From positions 62,001 through 126,000 of the forward strand of contig JABVXV010000058.1 in assembly GCA_013365325.1 (NCBI GenBank): 64,000 bases of DNA, written 5' to 3'. The position numbers and the translations under genes are program-made. This DNA is from Dipetalonema caudispina (Eukaryota; Nematoda; Chromadorea; Rhabditida; Onchocercidae). Under the pieces are notes generated by a model. The model saw only the letters and a list, made by a program, of their open reading frames with translations, did not search any database and was not told where the DNA came from. Positions 1-13,000 of this stretch are shown here, one piece after another; positions within the stretch are counted from its first letter, which is position 1; each line of letters starts with the position of its first letter.

Positions 1-318
1 CATATTAACGTAAAGTGAAGGGGAAAGTGAACTTTTGTTATCTTGGTTTTATTGAAATGTATTTAAGATAGATCTCAGTGAGGAACCTAAATAATCTTCA
101 AATAATCGACTGTATATGTTAAATCCATATAGTACAATCGTTACCCAGAGTAAGTATAAAACCATCAAGGAATTAAAAGTTAGGCCTACTCATTTGAGAC
201 TTCCGTATTTATTTTAGCTTCCCACTAATCATTTCTTTGATACTTTGAATTTATGATTGAAAATTTTATCAAACAAACTTATCAGTCATCTTTCATTTAT
301 ATTTGGTAAAACTTTCAG

Positions 319-2263
319 TTTTTGGCAGCGCCGGGACGTGGAATTCGGATGCATCGTATATTGTCAGCTGTCCGGAATACCCGCGGTAAGAAAACATGGA
401 TCAGTCAAGATCTGACTTGAAGCAGTCAATTGAAGTAATTTCGTAACTGTTGCAAATAGATCAACGCGAAAAATAATGATATGGATTTGTGAATTTTTTG
501 AAGCTCATATATGCTTTTCTTTCCGACTACACCCTTCACAAACAAATCTAACAGAAAAGATGAGCAAAATAGGCTGACAAACATCTTTACATGTTTAACT
601 TTAGGCAAATTAGAAGCAAACAACTAGAATCAAAGTTACCAAGAACTTAAATACAATAACAGAAAATCTAAAAATCACAGATTAGAAGATCTTCATAATT
701 AATCACCTGAACCAACACTCTTGAAGCGTATTTGTTCAAAATCGATCTTTTCACTTTCCGTTAGATCCTGTGCGGTATTATTGTAGTCGGAAATTCTCCT
801 GAAATAACCACTAATTTCGACATAAAAAAGATTTTATTAAAATGCTTTAGACAACACTGAAACATCGTTATGCTATTAAGACGATATCGTTTATGCAATG
901 CAGTATATTCATCCAAGGATGAGTACGGTACAAATTTTCATCCGATTGATTTGATTAGTAGTAATCCAAATAAATGATATATCATCCCTTTTTAAAAATT
1001 CATATTAAAAGTTTGCCACGCAATTAAATGTAGTTGCACTGATAATAGCTACACCGTTCATTAATTGCTTTTTAAACATTTAAATACTCACTTTGATTCT
1101 GAAATGATCGCTTACTATCTAGTGTGATGTTCTAGCGCAGAATATAGAATATCAGTAATGATCACCATTTCGAGATATTCCCTGCATTTATTCCTCTATT
1201 TTTCCATTTTTTGAAATAATTATTTGCCAAATTAAGTTTTGATTTCTTCCTAGTTTGCTCTCATGTAGAATGGAAGAACAGCCTAAATTCTGTGCTACAT
1301 ATTGAACCGTTTAAAATTTCACTGCCGGACATTAATGGAAGATGTTTATGTTGATACTTTATGACCTCATGACCTAAATCATTCTTAAATTTAATAGTAC
1401 TTCCTGCGCTTCTTTGTATATTCGAATCAATCATTCCTATTGCACATTGTGGATTGGATGAACGTTTAGAGAAAGTAGAAAACTAACCAATTAAAATTCA
1501 CTTTTCTTCCGTAATATCACTAAAAATTAAGAAAAAAACTGTTGACACGAAAAGCATGAAATAGTTTTTAATGAAATCTTCAAGAATTTAATTCATTGAT
1601 GCAGTTGGCATATCAATGCCAACTGTCTGGAAATGATACACAGCTAATAACAGGCTTTTCACACCCACGTATGATAATGTAATTTTAGAGAAGTATCGGG
1701 ATGCACGAAATGTGAATAATGATCGATTTTTTGTAAAAGAAACGAGACAATGATTATTTAATTGAGATTTACTGATTCGAAATTTATTTCTGATTGGCTA
1801 TTAACAATTACAGATGATAACCTTTGAGTTGTCATGACCTCCTAAGAAATACTCTATGACTCATTCCATGCTATGATTATGGTTTTAGTCTTGACGACAT
1901 GTCATATAGTGCAGTACAGATATCGAGAATAGCGATTTTCAAATTACATGTTGTCCATTATGTAACTTTTATAAGAAGCTGGATGATATCGGGAAAATGC
2001 ATATGGAGAGGTAAGCACGGTTAAACTGTGTATTTCTTGTATCAACGTTTTAGATTTTTATCTTATAAACGATGAATGTGCACCTTCTCTCTCCACGTGA
2101 ACAGATCCGTTTTCATGGATTCATGTAAAGAAGCAAACAGTGAGTTCTTTTCTTCTTCCCTGAAACTTATGTAAAATCAGCAAAGTGTACGCCTGATTAT
2201 AACAGATCTTCATTGTCACAAATTTTCACTTCAAATAAAGATGAGAAATTCTCATTCCACTAA
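319..2263 (+). CDS. 3' part of an unrecognised gene with a CxxC-containing segment (partial)
   Basis: Four plus-strand exons join in consistent phase: 319-385, 1920-2010, 2105-2139 and 2181-2263 (stop TAA 2261-2263). The first follows a strong acceptor (AAACTTTCAG) and ends at GTAAGA. The second ends at GTAAGC and the third at GTGAGT. The reading starts FLAAPGRGIRMHRILSAV, so the gene begins left of the window. Exon 2 contains TCCPLCNFYKKLDDIGKMH, a CxxC followed by a His, which could be a small zinc-binding motif. The last residues are polar and Lys-rich. I do not recognise the family. All four phases agree (0-1, 1-2, 2-1, 1-stop), which is the main support. The 1.5-kb intron after exon 1 could hide other exons. 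The acceptor of exon 3 is weak. Confidence 0.45.
699..798 (-). CDS. possible terminal exon of a minus-strand gene (partial)
   Basis: On the minus strand a good acceptor (GGTTATTTCAG) is followed by 33 codons ending in TAA at 701-699. The peptide starts RISDYNNTAQDLTESE and ends FKSVGSGD. It is hydrophilic, acidic and coding-like. It needs an upstream exon ending two bases into a codon, which I could not find. It lies inside the long first intron of the plus-strand gene at 319-2263, so it would be a nested gene or a chance open frame. No family recognised. Confidence 0.25.
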
Positions 2264-3230
2264 AATTGGAGAGTGATTTTAATCGCTTAGCAAATCAATA
2301 CAACCATAACTATTTGACATATTTCATACGAACTTTTTCCCTGAACAACAAAGCAAACAGAAGTACTAACAGTGAAATTTCATCTCATAGGGATTCTGTT
2401 GAACATTATTTCACGTTTACAAAAGGAAACTTTCACCTTTTCTTGATCTTGTAATTTTTGAGTACCGATCTTTTCATGGAGAGCAATCTATTATGAATTC
2501 ATTTAAATGTTATCGCTTAACATTGTGAATAGCTTGCCCAAATTTCCATAGTTCTAAAATGAAATTTGATCTATCCTTATTCCCATTTACGTTTAGTCCT
2601 TCCAGGTTACGCATTTGCTGTGTATATGAGAATGAAATAAATCGTTGCATCAAATGAAATTGCCTAATGGTTTCTATTAAGAAAATTAATTTAATTATGT
2701 GGAAATAGATTCCACATTATTTCCATCTCAATGAATTCAAGTATTCAAAAGATACTAATTTCTTGATTCATTTTAATCGACGATATCTTGGAAGCTTCAA
2801 GAATTTTATTTTTTATTATATTTCTGATGCTACATGATTTCGACTTCTTAAAGAAATTAAGACTGTTAAAAATGGAAGTAATTGTTTTACTTGCACCTGT
2901 CTTTCTTGTATTCATTTGTGAATATAATTTATGTAAGTTACTCAAACGGGTAGCATTTGAAATTCGGTTTCATAATAGGGACAACGATTTTTCAAAAATG
3001 AAGGAATCAGTTCAAAAATTATTGTGAAAGATAGAAGTATGAATTCTCGTTTCTCAAATTTGAAATCGAAATTGAAAGTAATGAAAAGTGCCATAAAATC
3101 GATATCTTCAAGATGACTGCTTCTCAAAATTTTCCCAAATTGACATACTCAGTTTTACTAAAAGTTTACTGAAAGTTTGAATGGACTTACCTGTTCAAAT
3201 GATACTCCTCACAAAAGACACATCATTAGT

Positions 3231-4397
3231 TTATTCTTCTTTGTGAATAACATCAAATGCTTTCTTATACACACAACGTTTCTTACGCATTTTATTTTGT
3301 TCAACTGTAATCTAGAAATGTCAACAATCCCACAATACATGAAATGAGATGTTGAAATCGACTAACCTACTTCTTCCTTACTCCTTCTATAATTGTTGTC
3401 CAGATATCTGAATTGTTAGAGAGAAAGTGCTATCGTCTCATCCTTTTTACCTCATCACAAACATAATTCAAATTCTGACGAACTAAATATTTATTCAGAA
3501 ATTATTGAGATTCGATTCAGAATCACTTATTGGTGAACATCTCCTAAAATTAACCGTAACCTTACATTCGATCCAATTAACTCATACTCATAATTTTGCT
3601 ACATTACAATTGAAATCTCTTGCTCTTCCTTTCCATAATTTTTGATTTAATCAAATTCGCAGTGAGCTTGAACGCGAACTTCTGAATTACTGCCTTGATC
3701 GACGGTCACTAAACTATCGTGTGCACAAATTTTGAGTAATGCATTGCTGTAAAAAGAAATATTAAACAAATTATAGATGTGGGAATCTCGACGTAAATTT
3801 ACACTTGATTTTGAGTAGTAGGAATATTTTAAGGTGGTTATTTAATTGTAAGATGGAGACAAATTTGTTGTACTGTTCCATTGACGCGCTTTAACGATCG
3901 GCAGATGGACGTGAGATTCCTGATAGCTCTAATGTTACTTCATCAATCACTTTGCTTGGCAAATTCAACAGTTCCTTTCTTTCGTTGTGATGTAATTAAG
4001 AATCTAGTATCACGTAACTATATTCAAACTGTTTTTAATGAAACGATGAAAAGGAATCTGTTCAATAGCTTTATCGCAATCAGTTGCGAATCAAAAATGA
4101 CGTAAGGATGGTAGCGCAGCGTGACACTCGAACCATTCATTATTATAAATTATACTAATTGACAGCAAAAATTTTCTGAGAGATTTGCGAGCTCCCATAA
4201 TAACAGTGTGCCAACAACAAACGATTAACCACAGGATAATTAAGTCCGCGAAATTATCTGTTTCGTAATTTTATCGATGATATTCCTTATCTCCTCACTA
4301 CAATTAAGTGGTGGATGTTCCAGCTGAAGTTTCCGGGAAATTACGCATACTCATAGATTCCCCCTCCTCTCCCAGAAGGAGGATAAGTGGAGCTCAT
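3231..4397 (-). CDS. small four-exon gene, 69-residue protein of unknown family
   Basis: Exons on the minus strand are 4397-4351, 3746-3691, 3407-3382 and 3311-3231. They sum to 210 nt, with phases 2, 1, 0 that agree across every join. The start is MSSTYPPSGRGGGIYD, with a Gly-rich N-terminus. The middle contains NALLKICAHDSLVTV, and the C-terminus is basic (KMRKKRCVYKK) and ends in HKEE. A strong acceptor (TTTTCTTGCAG) lies about 36 nt upstream of the ATG and would suit spliced-leader addition. There is no signal peptide or membrane segment. If the last intron is not removed, translation stops after four more residues (VRKK). I do not recognise the family; the size suggests a small nuclear or cytosolic factor, but that is a guess. 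A plus-strand open frame (3905-4105) lies in its first intron. Confidence 0.42.
3905..4105 (+). CDS. open frame with signal-peptide-like start (doubtful)
   Basis: An ATG at 3905 opens a frame starting MDVRFLIALMLLHQSLCLA, which looks like a secretion signal. The rest has two Cys and two N-glycosylation-type sites (NST, NET). A GTAAGG donor at 4102 could splice to 4376-4451, giving a 90-residue secreted protein in consistent phase. That second exon overlaps the first exon of the minus-strand small gene at 4397-3231, so both models are unlikely to be coding at once. AT-rich DNA makes short hydrophobic frames common. Confidence 0.25.
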   Translation: MDVRFLIALMLLHQSLCLANSTVPFFRCDVIKNLVSRNYIQTVFNETMKRNLFNSFIAISCESKMT

Positions 4398-5260
4398 TTT
4401 GGGCAAATTAAAAACTTATATAAACTGCAAGAAAACAGTAACAAAATATAGGGCGAAACAAACAATAAAAAAAGAATGACCAGAAGGAAGACCTGCACAA
4501 ATATATCATTAGCGTTTAGACAAACGAAGCTAAGTATGTCTTGTTTGATAAGGCACGGGGATTGGAGAGGTACGAATTGGACGAGTAGAAGGAAAGGAAA
4601 TGGAACTTAGAATCTTTTCTTTCGGTGGAAATACCGAAAATGTGTACGGAGGTAGTCTTCTGAGGCATTAATTGGAGATCATGTTAGTTATAATTATTGA
4701 TTACTATTCTTAATTCAGAGGAATCGATAAAATCCCGCACCCTGTAACATACACGTTAGTCTAGCCGGTTAGAATTATTCAAAATTCAGTAAAACCTCCT
4801 GCCATTCCCAAAGAAAAGCTTTGAAGTTCGGAAAAAAATATTGTATGTAACTTGGGAAAAAAAAAAAATAGTTTTGAAGACCAAAATATTACAACTGAAA
4901 ACGATGTGGCCATAAAACTGAAGAAATTGTACTATCCATCAGATGGCAGGGAACAAGGTTGATCCGATATGGCAACGAATAAAGTACAGGCGGTAAAGAA
5001 ATACATACACATACATATATCATCGAATTGCAACGGAAAAAAAAGTAATTAGAATATGTGAGCAAGCGAAACTGAGCATATTATTTAAAATATTCAGTAA
5101 TTCCCAAATCCCGACATCTCTAGTATGCATATTCTCGGATGAATTCATACTCTTAAAATCACTAAGACTTGGCACATTTTGGATTTCATGATAATTATGG
5201 AATTTCACCAATATTAATAGTGAGCTGATATCGGGTTAATAACAGTATGATCGCCATTAT

Positions 5261-8200
5261 TCACTGGTAACGATAGCTATTACTAAGTGTTGTGGTTCGA
5301 TGCTGACGATCGCGTTGTTCATGTCGTACGAGGTCTTCTAGTGCACGAATATCCAATCGAACTGAGCCAGCATATGTCAGGAAATCTCGAACATCTAAAT
5401 CGAGCGAGGCTAATGATCGCCGACGCCAACCTGCAATCATTTCATCCCATCTATCACGAGTGCCAATGCCATGTTCAAATAAAGCATGATCAGTAGTATT
5501 ATCCATCTATGACTTGTCAAGAGTTGGTAAATTGTAATGCGTAAAACACTGTAGGAGAAATAAACCAAATAATAGAGCAAACATACAAATAACATATTCG
5601 TTAAGAAGTATCGGTGGAGTGGACGAACTTTCGAGAGGTATCGGATTGTCTCGGAAATATTCCAGGAGATCAATCATTGTCTCAAAAATCATCTGATGAA
5701 TGCGGCACTCCCCATCAGGCATCATCACGATCCGTACGTGCTGTAATTATTGAAATGAACTATCGATTCGTCGCAGGAAACATAAAATATCTAATATCGC
5801 AAATGTGATCCCCAGTCATTTTCTAGCACGATTTCAATAAGTAAGCTTAACCTGAACGGAATGTACAACAAGTAATACAGTTGTCGTCAATAAATGAGTA
5901 GAGGTAACCAGAACCTTAGCTTTGCCTTGACAGTTGAATGTCAATACAAATTCGCCAGGACGTGTTTCGCTTTGACGTACGAGAAATAAACCATGTCCAT
6001 CAGCTCCATTGTGAAGCACTAATCGCGCACTTACACTGCGGGACAAACGCGCATGAAACCATGGATAAGTCTCCAGCCCCGGTATAGAACCACGTACTGT
6101 TCTTATCGGGATTCGCGTATCCATCCCCGTTGATGCCATCGAATGCACATTGTTTAACGACCTGGAACTTATTCACAGAGGCTTCCAAATTTCGGAATCC
6201 CAATTCAGAAATATAATTCAGTCATTTTAGCATAAATGATGGAAGTCTACTAGAAATATCAAAATATTTCACCTCATCATCTGTGAAACAGTTTTATTTT
6301 GATCGTCTTTTTGAGTTAAAAATTTCATGTTTCGATAATAACCTCTAACAATCCAAAAACCCATTTTTGAAAGAAAAAAGAATTCAAAGAGTAGAAATTT
6401 CAAAAGGTTAGTAAATAAAGCGTTACAAGTTTTCCATGAAATATCTAATTATCAAAAATAAACCATCTCAGTTCTAACACTTTTAAAACTTGGAGATTCA
6501 TTCTTTTTTTAATTGTACGCAAAAAAAAATTTACCGTGTCGAGAAAAATTGCCGATTACGAAGAAAGCTAGAGCCAATTGGTGGTGCAGACGGTTGTCGA
6601 ACAAACCTATGAGTAGAATTCGGGTCATTCTCCGATACACAACCTCGTATTACAGCTAACCACTGTTGACAATCATCCGGATTCCTTGCTTCGATCACAT
6701 ATTCCACCTAAAAGTTCTTATTGAAGGCATGAATTCGTTGCATAACCACAATTTAACAGTAACGATCAGTTAAAAAGAAGAACACTTCATCCTTTTAATA
6801 ATTGAAAAATATAAAATTCAATAATAGGGTGTAATTAATTACGAACAGCTAAAACAAACATCGTTATATCCACGAATAGCAAATATCGATTCATTTCCTT
6901 CCTCAAATTCTAACGGTGTTGTTTCCCTCACTTCCATTATCAGAAAGCAAAAAATGCCCGATTTTGCTCGACTGCTCTAAAATGTGAATGTGTTTTTTTT
7001 TTTTTTGAAAAGTATGAAACAATTTCTTCCGACTTAAACAAATCGTAACATTTTCAAGATGCGCAAGTATCAACTGAAATTCTGTCTAACCAAAGCGCAT
7101 TTAGTGTCAACTCAAATTTCACAAGTTATAATCATCCAAGCATACAATTATGTCCATTAGAACATTTATGCTAGCAAATATTTTTGAAAATGCGCCTGAA
7201 TGGGTAATTGAATTATTTGTTACAACAGAGTTAGTTTTATAAGCAAAAAAATTGATCAGAGAAATAAAGAGATTTTTTAAAATTTCGCCTACTTTAGGTG
7301 GTGAATAGAACTCCAACAAATATCCTCCAGCCGTTTTCACAAGACATAACCTGCATTTTCGCCACTGCTTCGTTTCAAGTTCCAAGCCGCTCATATATCT
7401 GAATAAACTATTATTAAAAAAGAAAAAAGACAGGTAAAGATCATAAATTATTGATCAATATTTCCTTCGCAAACAATAGATTAAGTTAATACTCGCATCG
7501 TAGCGATTCAAGACTAGGTCGTAGATATGAAATTCAAGTAATATTCTAGGTCAAATAAATCATACGAGAGAAAGATTTCTTCTTTAATTATTACTAGCGG
7601 TAAACTAAATAAATTGAAAAGAACTGAATTGAAAACTTGAGGAATGAATTAAGGAGGTTTCAAACAAATCTTAATTTATTTTTTTCTATAGTAAATTATT
7701 CGATCTAATGCTTCGCAATTCCTCTTGTTCCTAAGAGATAGCAAAAGCCAATTAGAAAATCTGGGATATTATTTAAAAATTGGATATTTGTAGAAAGGAA
7801 ACATTCCAAATTCCGAAATGCTAATCTTACCTTACATTGCCTTCGCGAATCAATTCAACTGTTGTTTTAGCCTGAAAATGTGACCGAAACCAAGAAAGTC
7901 GCTTGGCTGATGGCCGATTAGAATTAGAGGATGCCGGTTGATGTTGAATCATTGAGTCTACCTGGAACTTGAAGGAAGTTTTTGCGGCTGCTATGAATTC
8001 GAACTTAAAAAACTACGAATAACAGTCATTTTTTTTTCTTCATTTTTTTTTTTTTTTTTAAATGAAAAACAAATCATTTTTTCAAAAATTATTTTAGACT
8101 ATCAGTTTTAGTAGATGAAATCAACTTCAACTATAAATTCAAATTTTATAAATTCAGAATGAGTCATGGTCCTATCATGTAAAATGATGATATTGTATTT

Positions 8201-10060
8201 TTTTTGAAGGGATGGAATAAATATCTGGAAAACTCGAAAAAGAGAAGCATAACTGACCATCATACTGCGTTCTCTTGAGGCCATCTCAGATCTTGACCGT
8301 GATAACCAGGCGATATCGGCGATACTTGCTGGTCGTTCATACTCGTTCAGAGATCTCCAACCACATGAGCGCTCACGGTAGTTGATGCTATCAGCAGTTG
8401 TATGATTAGATGAAGCATTCTGAAAAGATGAAAATACGAAGATTTCTACAAAAACCCTTAATCACCACTGAAACCTTCTATGCAGATATAAAGAAATGAG
8501 AGAAGACATAATAAACATGAAGAAGAGAGTGATTCAATGATCAGAAAGCAGTTCAAATCAATCACTTCATTTGCAACTAAGTGTAGAGTAATATTTTAAC
8601 CACCTATTACGAACTCCCTCAGCCATCTGAAACTAATGGAAATAGTGTTTAACATCGTAACCTTCTTGCATCAGTTGACCTCTGCATTGTGCAAAACAAG
8701 TATCGTATCACGTCACGTTATGTCATACTATCTCATGTCATGCTACGTTGAGAAATGTCCATTATGCCATCTTATACACTGACTACCGGAATCGGACGGA
8801 CGTTCAGTGTTGTGAGTTTACCAATTGTGAAGAGATATATGAGAAGCGACTGGAGGTGTAAACAGGTTAATGAAGATATTATTCAGGAAGTAAATAAATT
8901 AATAGATGGATACAGTTGAATATACAGCGTCATGTCTATCTAATTTATTCTCTGATTAGGCTATTAATAATTTGGCCCTTGAGTTCCAATAGATGGTAGT
9001 ATGTTTTGTCCAAGCTTCCATCGATATCTTGCCATGACCTTTCACACTGCTTATCCACCTTAATATTGATGAGGAGCAAAACTTACACGAATTTCCACTT
9101 TTTCCTTCTGGAGGGATCGTTATGAGTATGAGATTTAGCATCCTACATTATGCGGTGTAAGAGAATGGAATGAATTAATGAAGCTAAATAAATGAATGAG
9201 AAATGGAAATTATAGAGGAACTTCTAGTACATACTGCTTGAAGAAAGGTAGTTACAGGTAGAATGACGTTCGGAGTTGCCAGCCTTTCCGTCAGTTCTTC
9301 ACTTAACGTATTGGTAAATTGCTGTACGATATCCGAAACGGGGACATTGCTTTGAGCGATACCAACACTCGTCGAATATTGGTGCCAACTTTCCGCGAAT
9401 TTGAAAGCGACTGACTTTGCGTACTGCATGCAAAACTGTCGCCATCTGTCACTCTCTTGAGCTGAAACATAAGTAATTTGTATTCTTGAGGAAATCAATG
9501 TAACTGAAATTAAATTCAGTTGAATGATACAACAAGGAGTAAAATTGTTCAATTTTTGCTTCCGGTTAGTATATGCAGGAAAATAGTTTTCCGATGCATT
9601 TCAAAGATGGATTCAAAGATCAAAGTTTTTTGATTGATACTGACTCGATTCAAATGTCAGCTTAACTGCTAAGTAGTGGACGTAAATCACCTGCTCAAAT
9701 CTTTCGAATTATTGGCTCACTTCAGACAAGGGCATAAAAAATGAAAAAAATGTCACTGACCCTCCTTATTGCAAAAAAACATGTTCGAAAAGGATAAATC
9801 CGTCGTATTTGATGTTTAACTGTTGATTTAAGGTGTGATGGATTAAAACATTAAAAAGAATTTTTTTTCCGAAAGAAACAGAATGAAATTTAACAAGCCT
9901 ATTTTTTATTTTAATTTATTTATTGGCCTTTGTCTTTTCTCTCATAATAAACTTATGAATAATATAGCTAAAACAAGCAATAGTAAACGGAGAAATATGA
10001 TGACAGACTGATAGAATAATTGATAGGTATAAAATTTTCAAGTGAATTCTTACCTTCCAT
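5261..10060 (-). CDS. SH2B: SH2B/Lnk-family adaptor protein (Phe-zipper, PH, SH2)
   Basis: Cytoplasmic adaptor that in animals docks on activated receptor tyrosine kinases, including insulin-type receptors. Coding exons: 10060-10054, 9461-9235, 8419-8258, 7961-7831, 7398-7293, 6976-6860, 6707-6535, 6161-5915, 5740-5587, and a last exon ending at TGA 5263-5261. Residues 8-70 match the phenylalanine-zipper dimerisation domain ([18 protein letters not shown]). Residues about 165-275 form the PH domain, including [18 protein letters not shown] and the C-terminal Trp helix ([15 protein letters not shown]). Residues about 340-435 form the SH2 domain, with [10 protein letters not shown] and GLFLVRQSE; Arg370 is the phosphotyrosine-binding FLVR arginine. 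The start MEA was chosen because the 7-nt exon splices in phase and a stop codon directly precedes it. The tail is Arg/Asp-rich with Tyr residues. The last junction is ambiguous (see findings). About 497 residues if 5430 is the acceptor; shorter than vertebrate SH2B1. Confidence 0.9.
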
Positions 10061-13000
10061 TCAATGATCTCTTCAAAATTCAGCGCCACTTTCTTTTTAT
10101 CACCGCCAAATCTTATCTGCTAATAACTGTTACACTTTCAGCTTTCAAATGGACCATTCATCAAAAAAAAAGAAAAAAAAATCGTCTCCCATCGCAGTGA
10201 TAACCATTTCCAGTTCGCAGAATGAAATTTATACATTATCCAGAAAATATTCAGCTTGTTAATCGTTCAATTAGTAGATCAGTCGTTGCTGCATGTTAAA
10301 TAAATAAATTCCAATTTATTAAACATCAAATCGTGCTCTTTCCGGTAAGGTTCGCTATGATTTGATTAACGTTTCCTGTTCAATCTAAATAATTTTTCTT
10401 TTCCTGTTTCTGAAAGAAAATTTAGTAAACATTTAGCAGACGATTGACAAATATATTACCAAGTAATGATCAACAGGTACAGTGTTAAGTCACACTGTCA
10501 ACAACGGAATTAAGGACTGAGCTTATCAAACATTACAGATTTTTGAAGTTTGCAAGAGAACTCTTTGCTATTTCAGTAGTGTATATAAAGCTGATAGTTA
10601 ATGCTTCAGCCTGGCATACCAGATTTCATAGCTAAGCAAATACCTTGTCTATATTTTAAGTAATGTTTCGAGTAAAATTAGATTTTCACAGAGTCCATTA
10701 TTTTGAACGAATATTGCAATTTTAAGCTTAAACAAGTAGTTTATAGTAGTATAACATGGAGAGTAATATTAGGATTAGCATAGGTCACCGCTAAGAGGTC
10801 ATCAAATTACCGAGCAAAGCTATTGCAATCTCTTTGGTTAGTTGAATTACTGACTGCTTCAGTTTATAAATATCAAATCTTGTTAAGCAAGTAGAAAAGC
10901 AAATTTCCTGGACTTAAAGCTTCCAGAACATAATTCAAGCCGAAATTACCTGACCATGTACCGTTCTCAGATTATCATATAAAGTTCAAATAGAATTTGG
11001 AGAAGAGAAAAGTAATAAAAAAAGCAATCAGTAAATCGATAATGTTCATGAAAGGGTGATGCAATCTCAACTTAAATCTCGGGATTCATGTCTAGGATTT
11101 TTTGTATTAAACAAAATTTTAAAGACTATTTAATGGTTTGAAATAGCTATAGTGTGAACTTTTCCACTCTAAATCAAGCGCTTTCTGACATGTTTGGCCA
11201 CTATCAGTCATCAAATAAAACTTTCTGCAAAGTTCAAAGTAACAAAGCAATATTAAATTGCTGAAATTTCCGAAACAATTTAATGATTCGACGAGAAAAC
11301 AACCGAACTGAATTGATAGGTAATAGGTGAAAAAGAAGGAATCTTTTTGAGAATTTTAACGAAATATGTCAAATTCCTTTATTCTCCATTTGCGAAGAAA
11401 ATAAAAAAGTAATGTTGAAATGAAATGAACGGTACTCTAACTGAAGTCATCTTAGCAGCTGAACAGGAAAGCAATGAAACAGGATAGGTTGAAATAGTGC
11501 CGGATTGAAGAAGCAATTTGTAAGAAGAGTTAAACGAAAGATAAAAAAAACGCATCTATTACTTCCTGTTTCTTTTTTTTTACTTTCTTGTTTTGCATCA
11601 AAAAATAGGAAGAAAAAGTAAAAAAAAAGAAAAAAAAAAAAAGAAAAACCGGAAACAGAACAACAAATTAGAGAGTTACAGAGGAGGGAAGAATTTTGCT
11701 ATATTATGATCGGAGAAAAATGCTAATGGAATCGGGTCGGTGATTGTTAATTGTATTTCCGTTATGCATTAATTTTCCATATAATGACGCAGTATATTTT
11801 GTTTACTTTAATCTACAAAATCCTTCAACGCAATGTCATTGAATTATAAGTTACAAATAAAAGATTTTTAAAGTCTTTCCATATATTACTCAAAAAAGCA
11901 GCCATAGAAGCGATAGATATTGCAAGCCAAATGTATGGAAATGCATGGCTTCTTTGTCATTTGAAATCTGAAGCGGGAAAAGTGCATTTTTTTTTTTTTC
12001 GGAAAGCTCAAAGTTTTCAAATCTCAATTCGTAACGTTTTTTTTTTTTTTTTTTTCAGTATGAAACTATAATTCCCAGTGCAACAGTTGACAAGATAGAA
12101 TAGCTGTGACATTTTTCATGTAGAAATATTGCATTTCCAATATTTGATAATAACTAAGTGTTATTTGCTGGAATCTATTGCTTATATTTATCATTGATAG
12201 TTGTAAACAGCTTTGATAACAACATTAGATATCGTTTGAAAATAGTTTAAGGATTAATAAAAGAAATTGAATAGCATAAGATATTTTACCTTATACTGAA
12301 CCGTTTTCACATATCTGCCCAAATTTTAGAAGAAATCTTCCAGACACTAAAATTGATTTATTTGGTATAAATGAGAATAAATTTAAAATATGTAAAATTA
12401 AAAAATGTATCTTGCACTTACTTATTAATTTTTGAGTATGGGAATCATTTAAGAAATAAAAAAAAACATTTCGCAAAGGAATTTAATTGATCGATTTCAT
12501 CATTTCATTAGAACTTTGAAGTCCTATTCTTCTAGTAAGGAACTGAAAAAAGATTAATACAGATAACAAGTGAGAATGCAGACTTTTGTTTCCCTCTTCC
12601 AAAATAAATAAAAAATTTGAAATTTAAAAAAAGCTATAAACAGACAATTTTCTCCTTGCTTATTTAAAATTAAGTAAAGATGCTAATTTAAGGACAAAAA
12701 GATTAAAAATTATTTGTAATTTATGGCATCTTGGAATTGGTATTCGTTATTTTAACTACAAAGTAGAAAGATGGACGAATTAGCTACCACAGCAAATTCT
12801 AAGAATTTAAACCCTTTTTTTTTCACTGATTGAAATCAAATCTTTCTTTTTTTATTGGAAAAAAATGGGAGAGGGGAATGTGAACAAAAAACGGAGTGAG
12901 GAATGCAAATACATTTGTTTGTTGAAAGCTGCTCACCTATGAACGAACAACTGATGCATGAGCTGATCAGAATTGCCGCCATACTCAAAAAAATTTGGCT

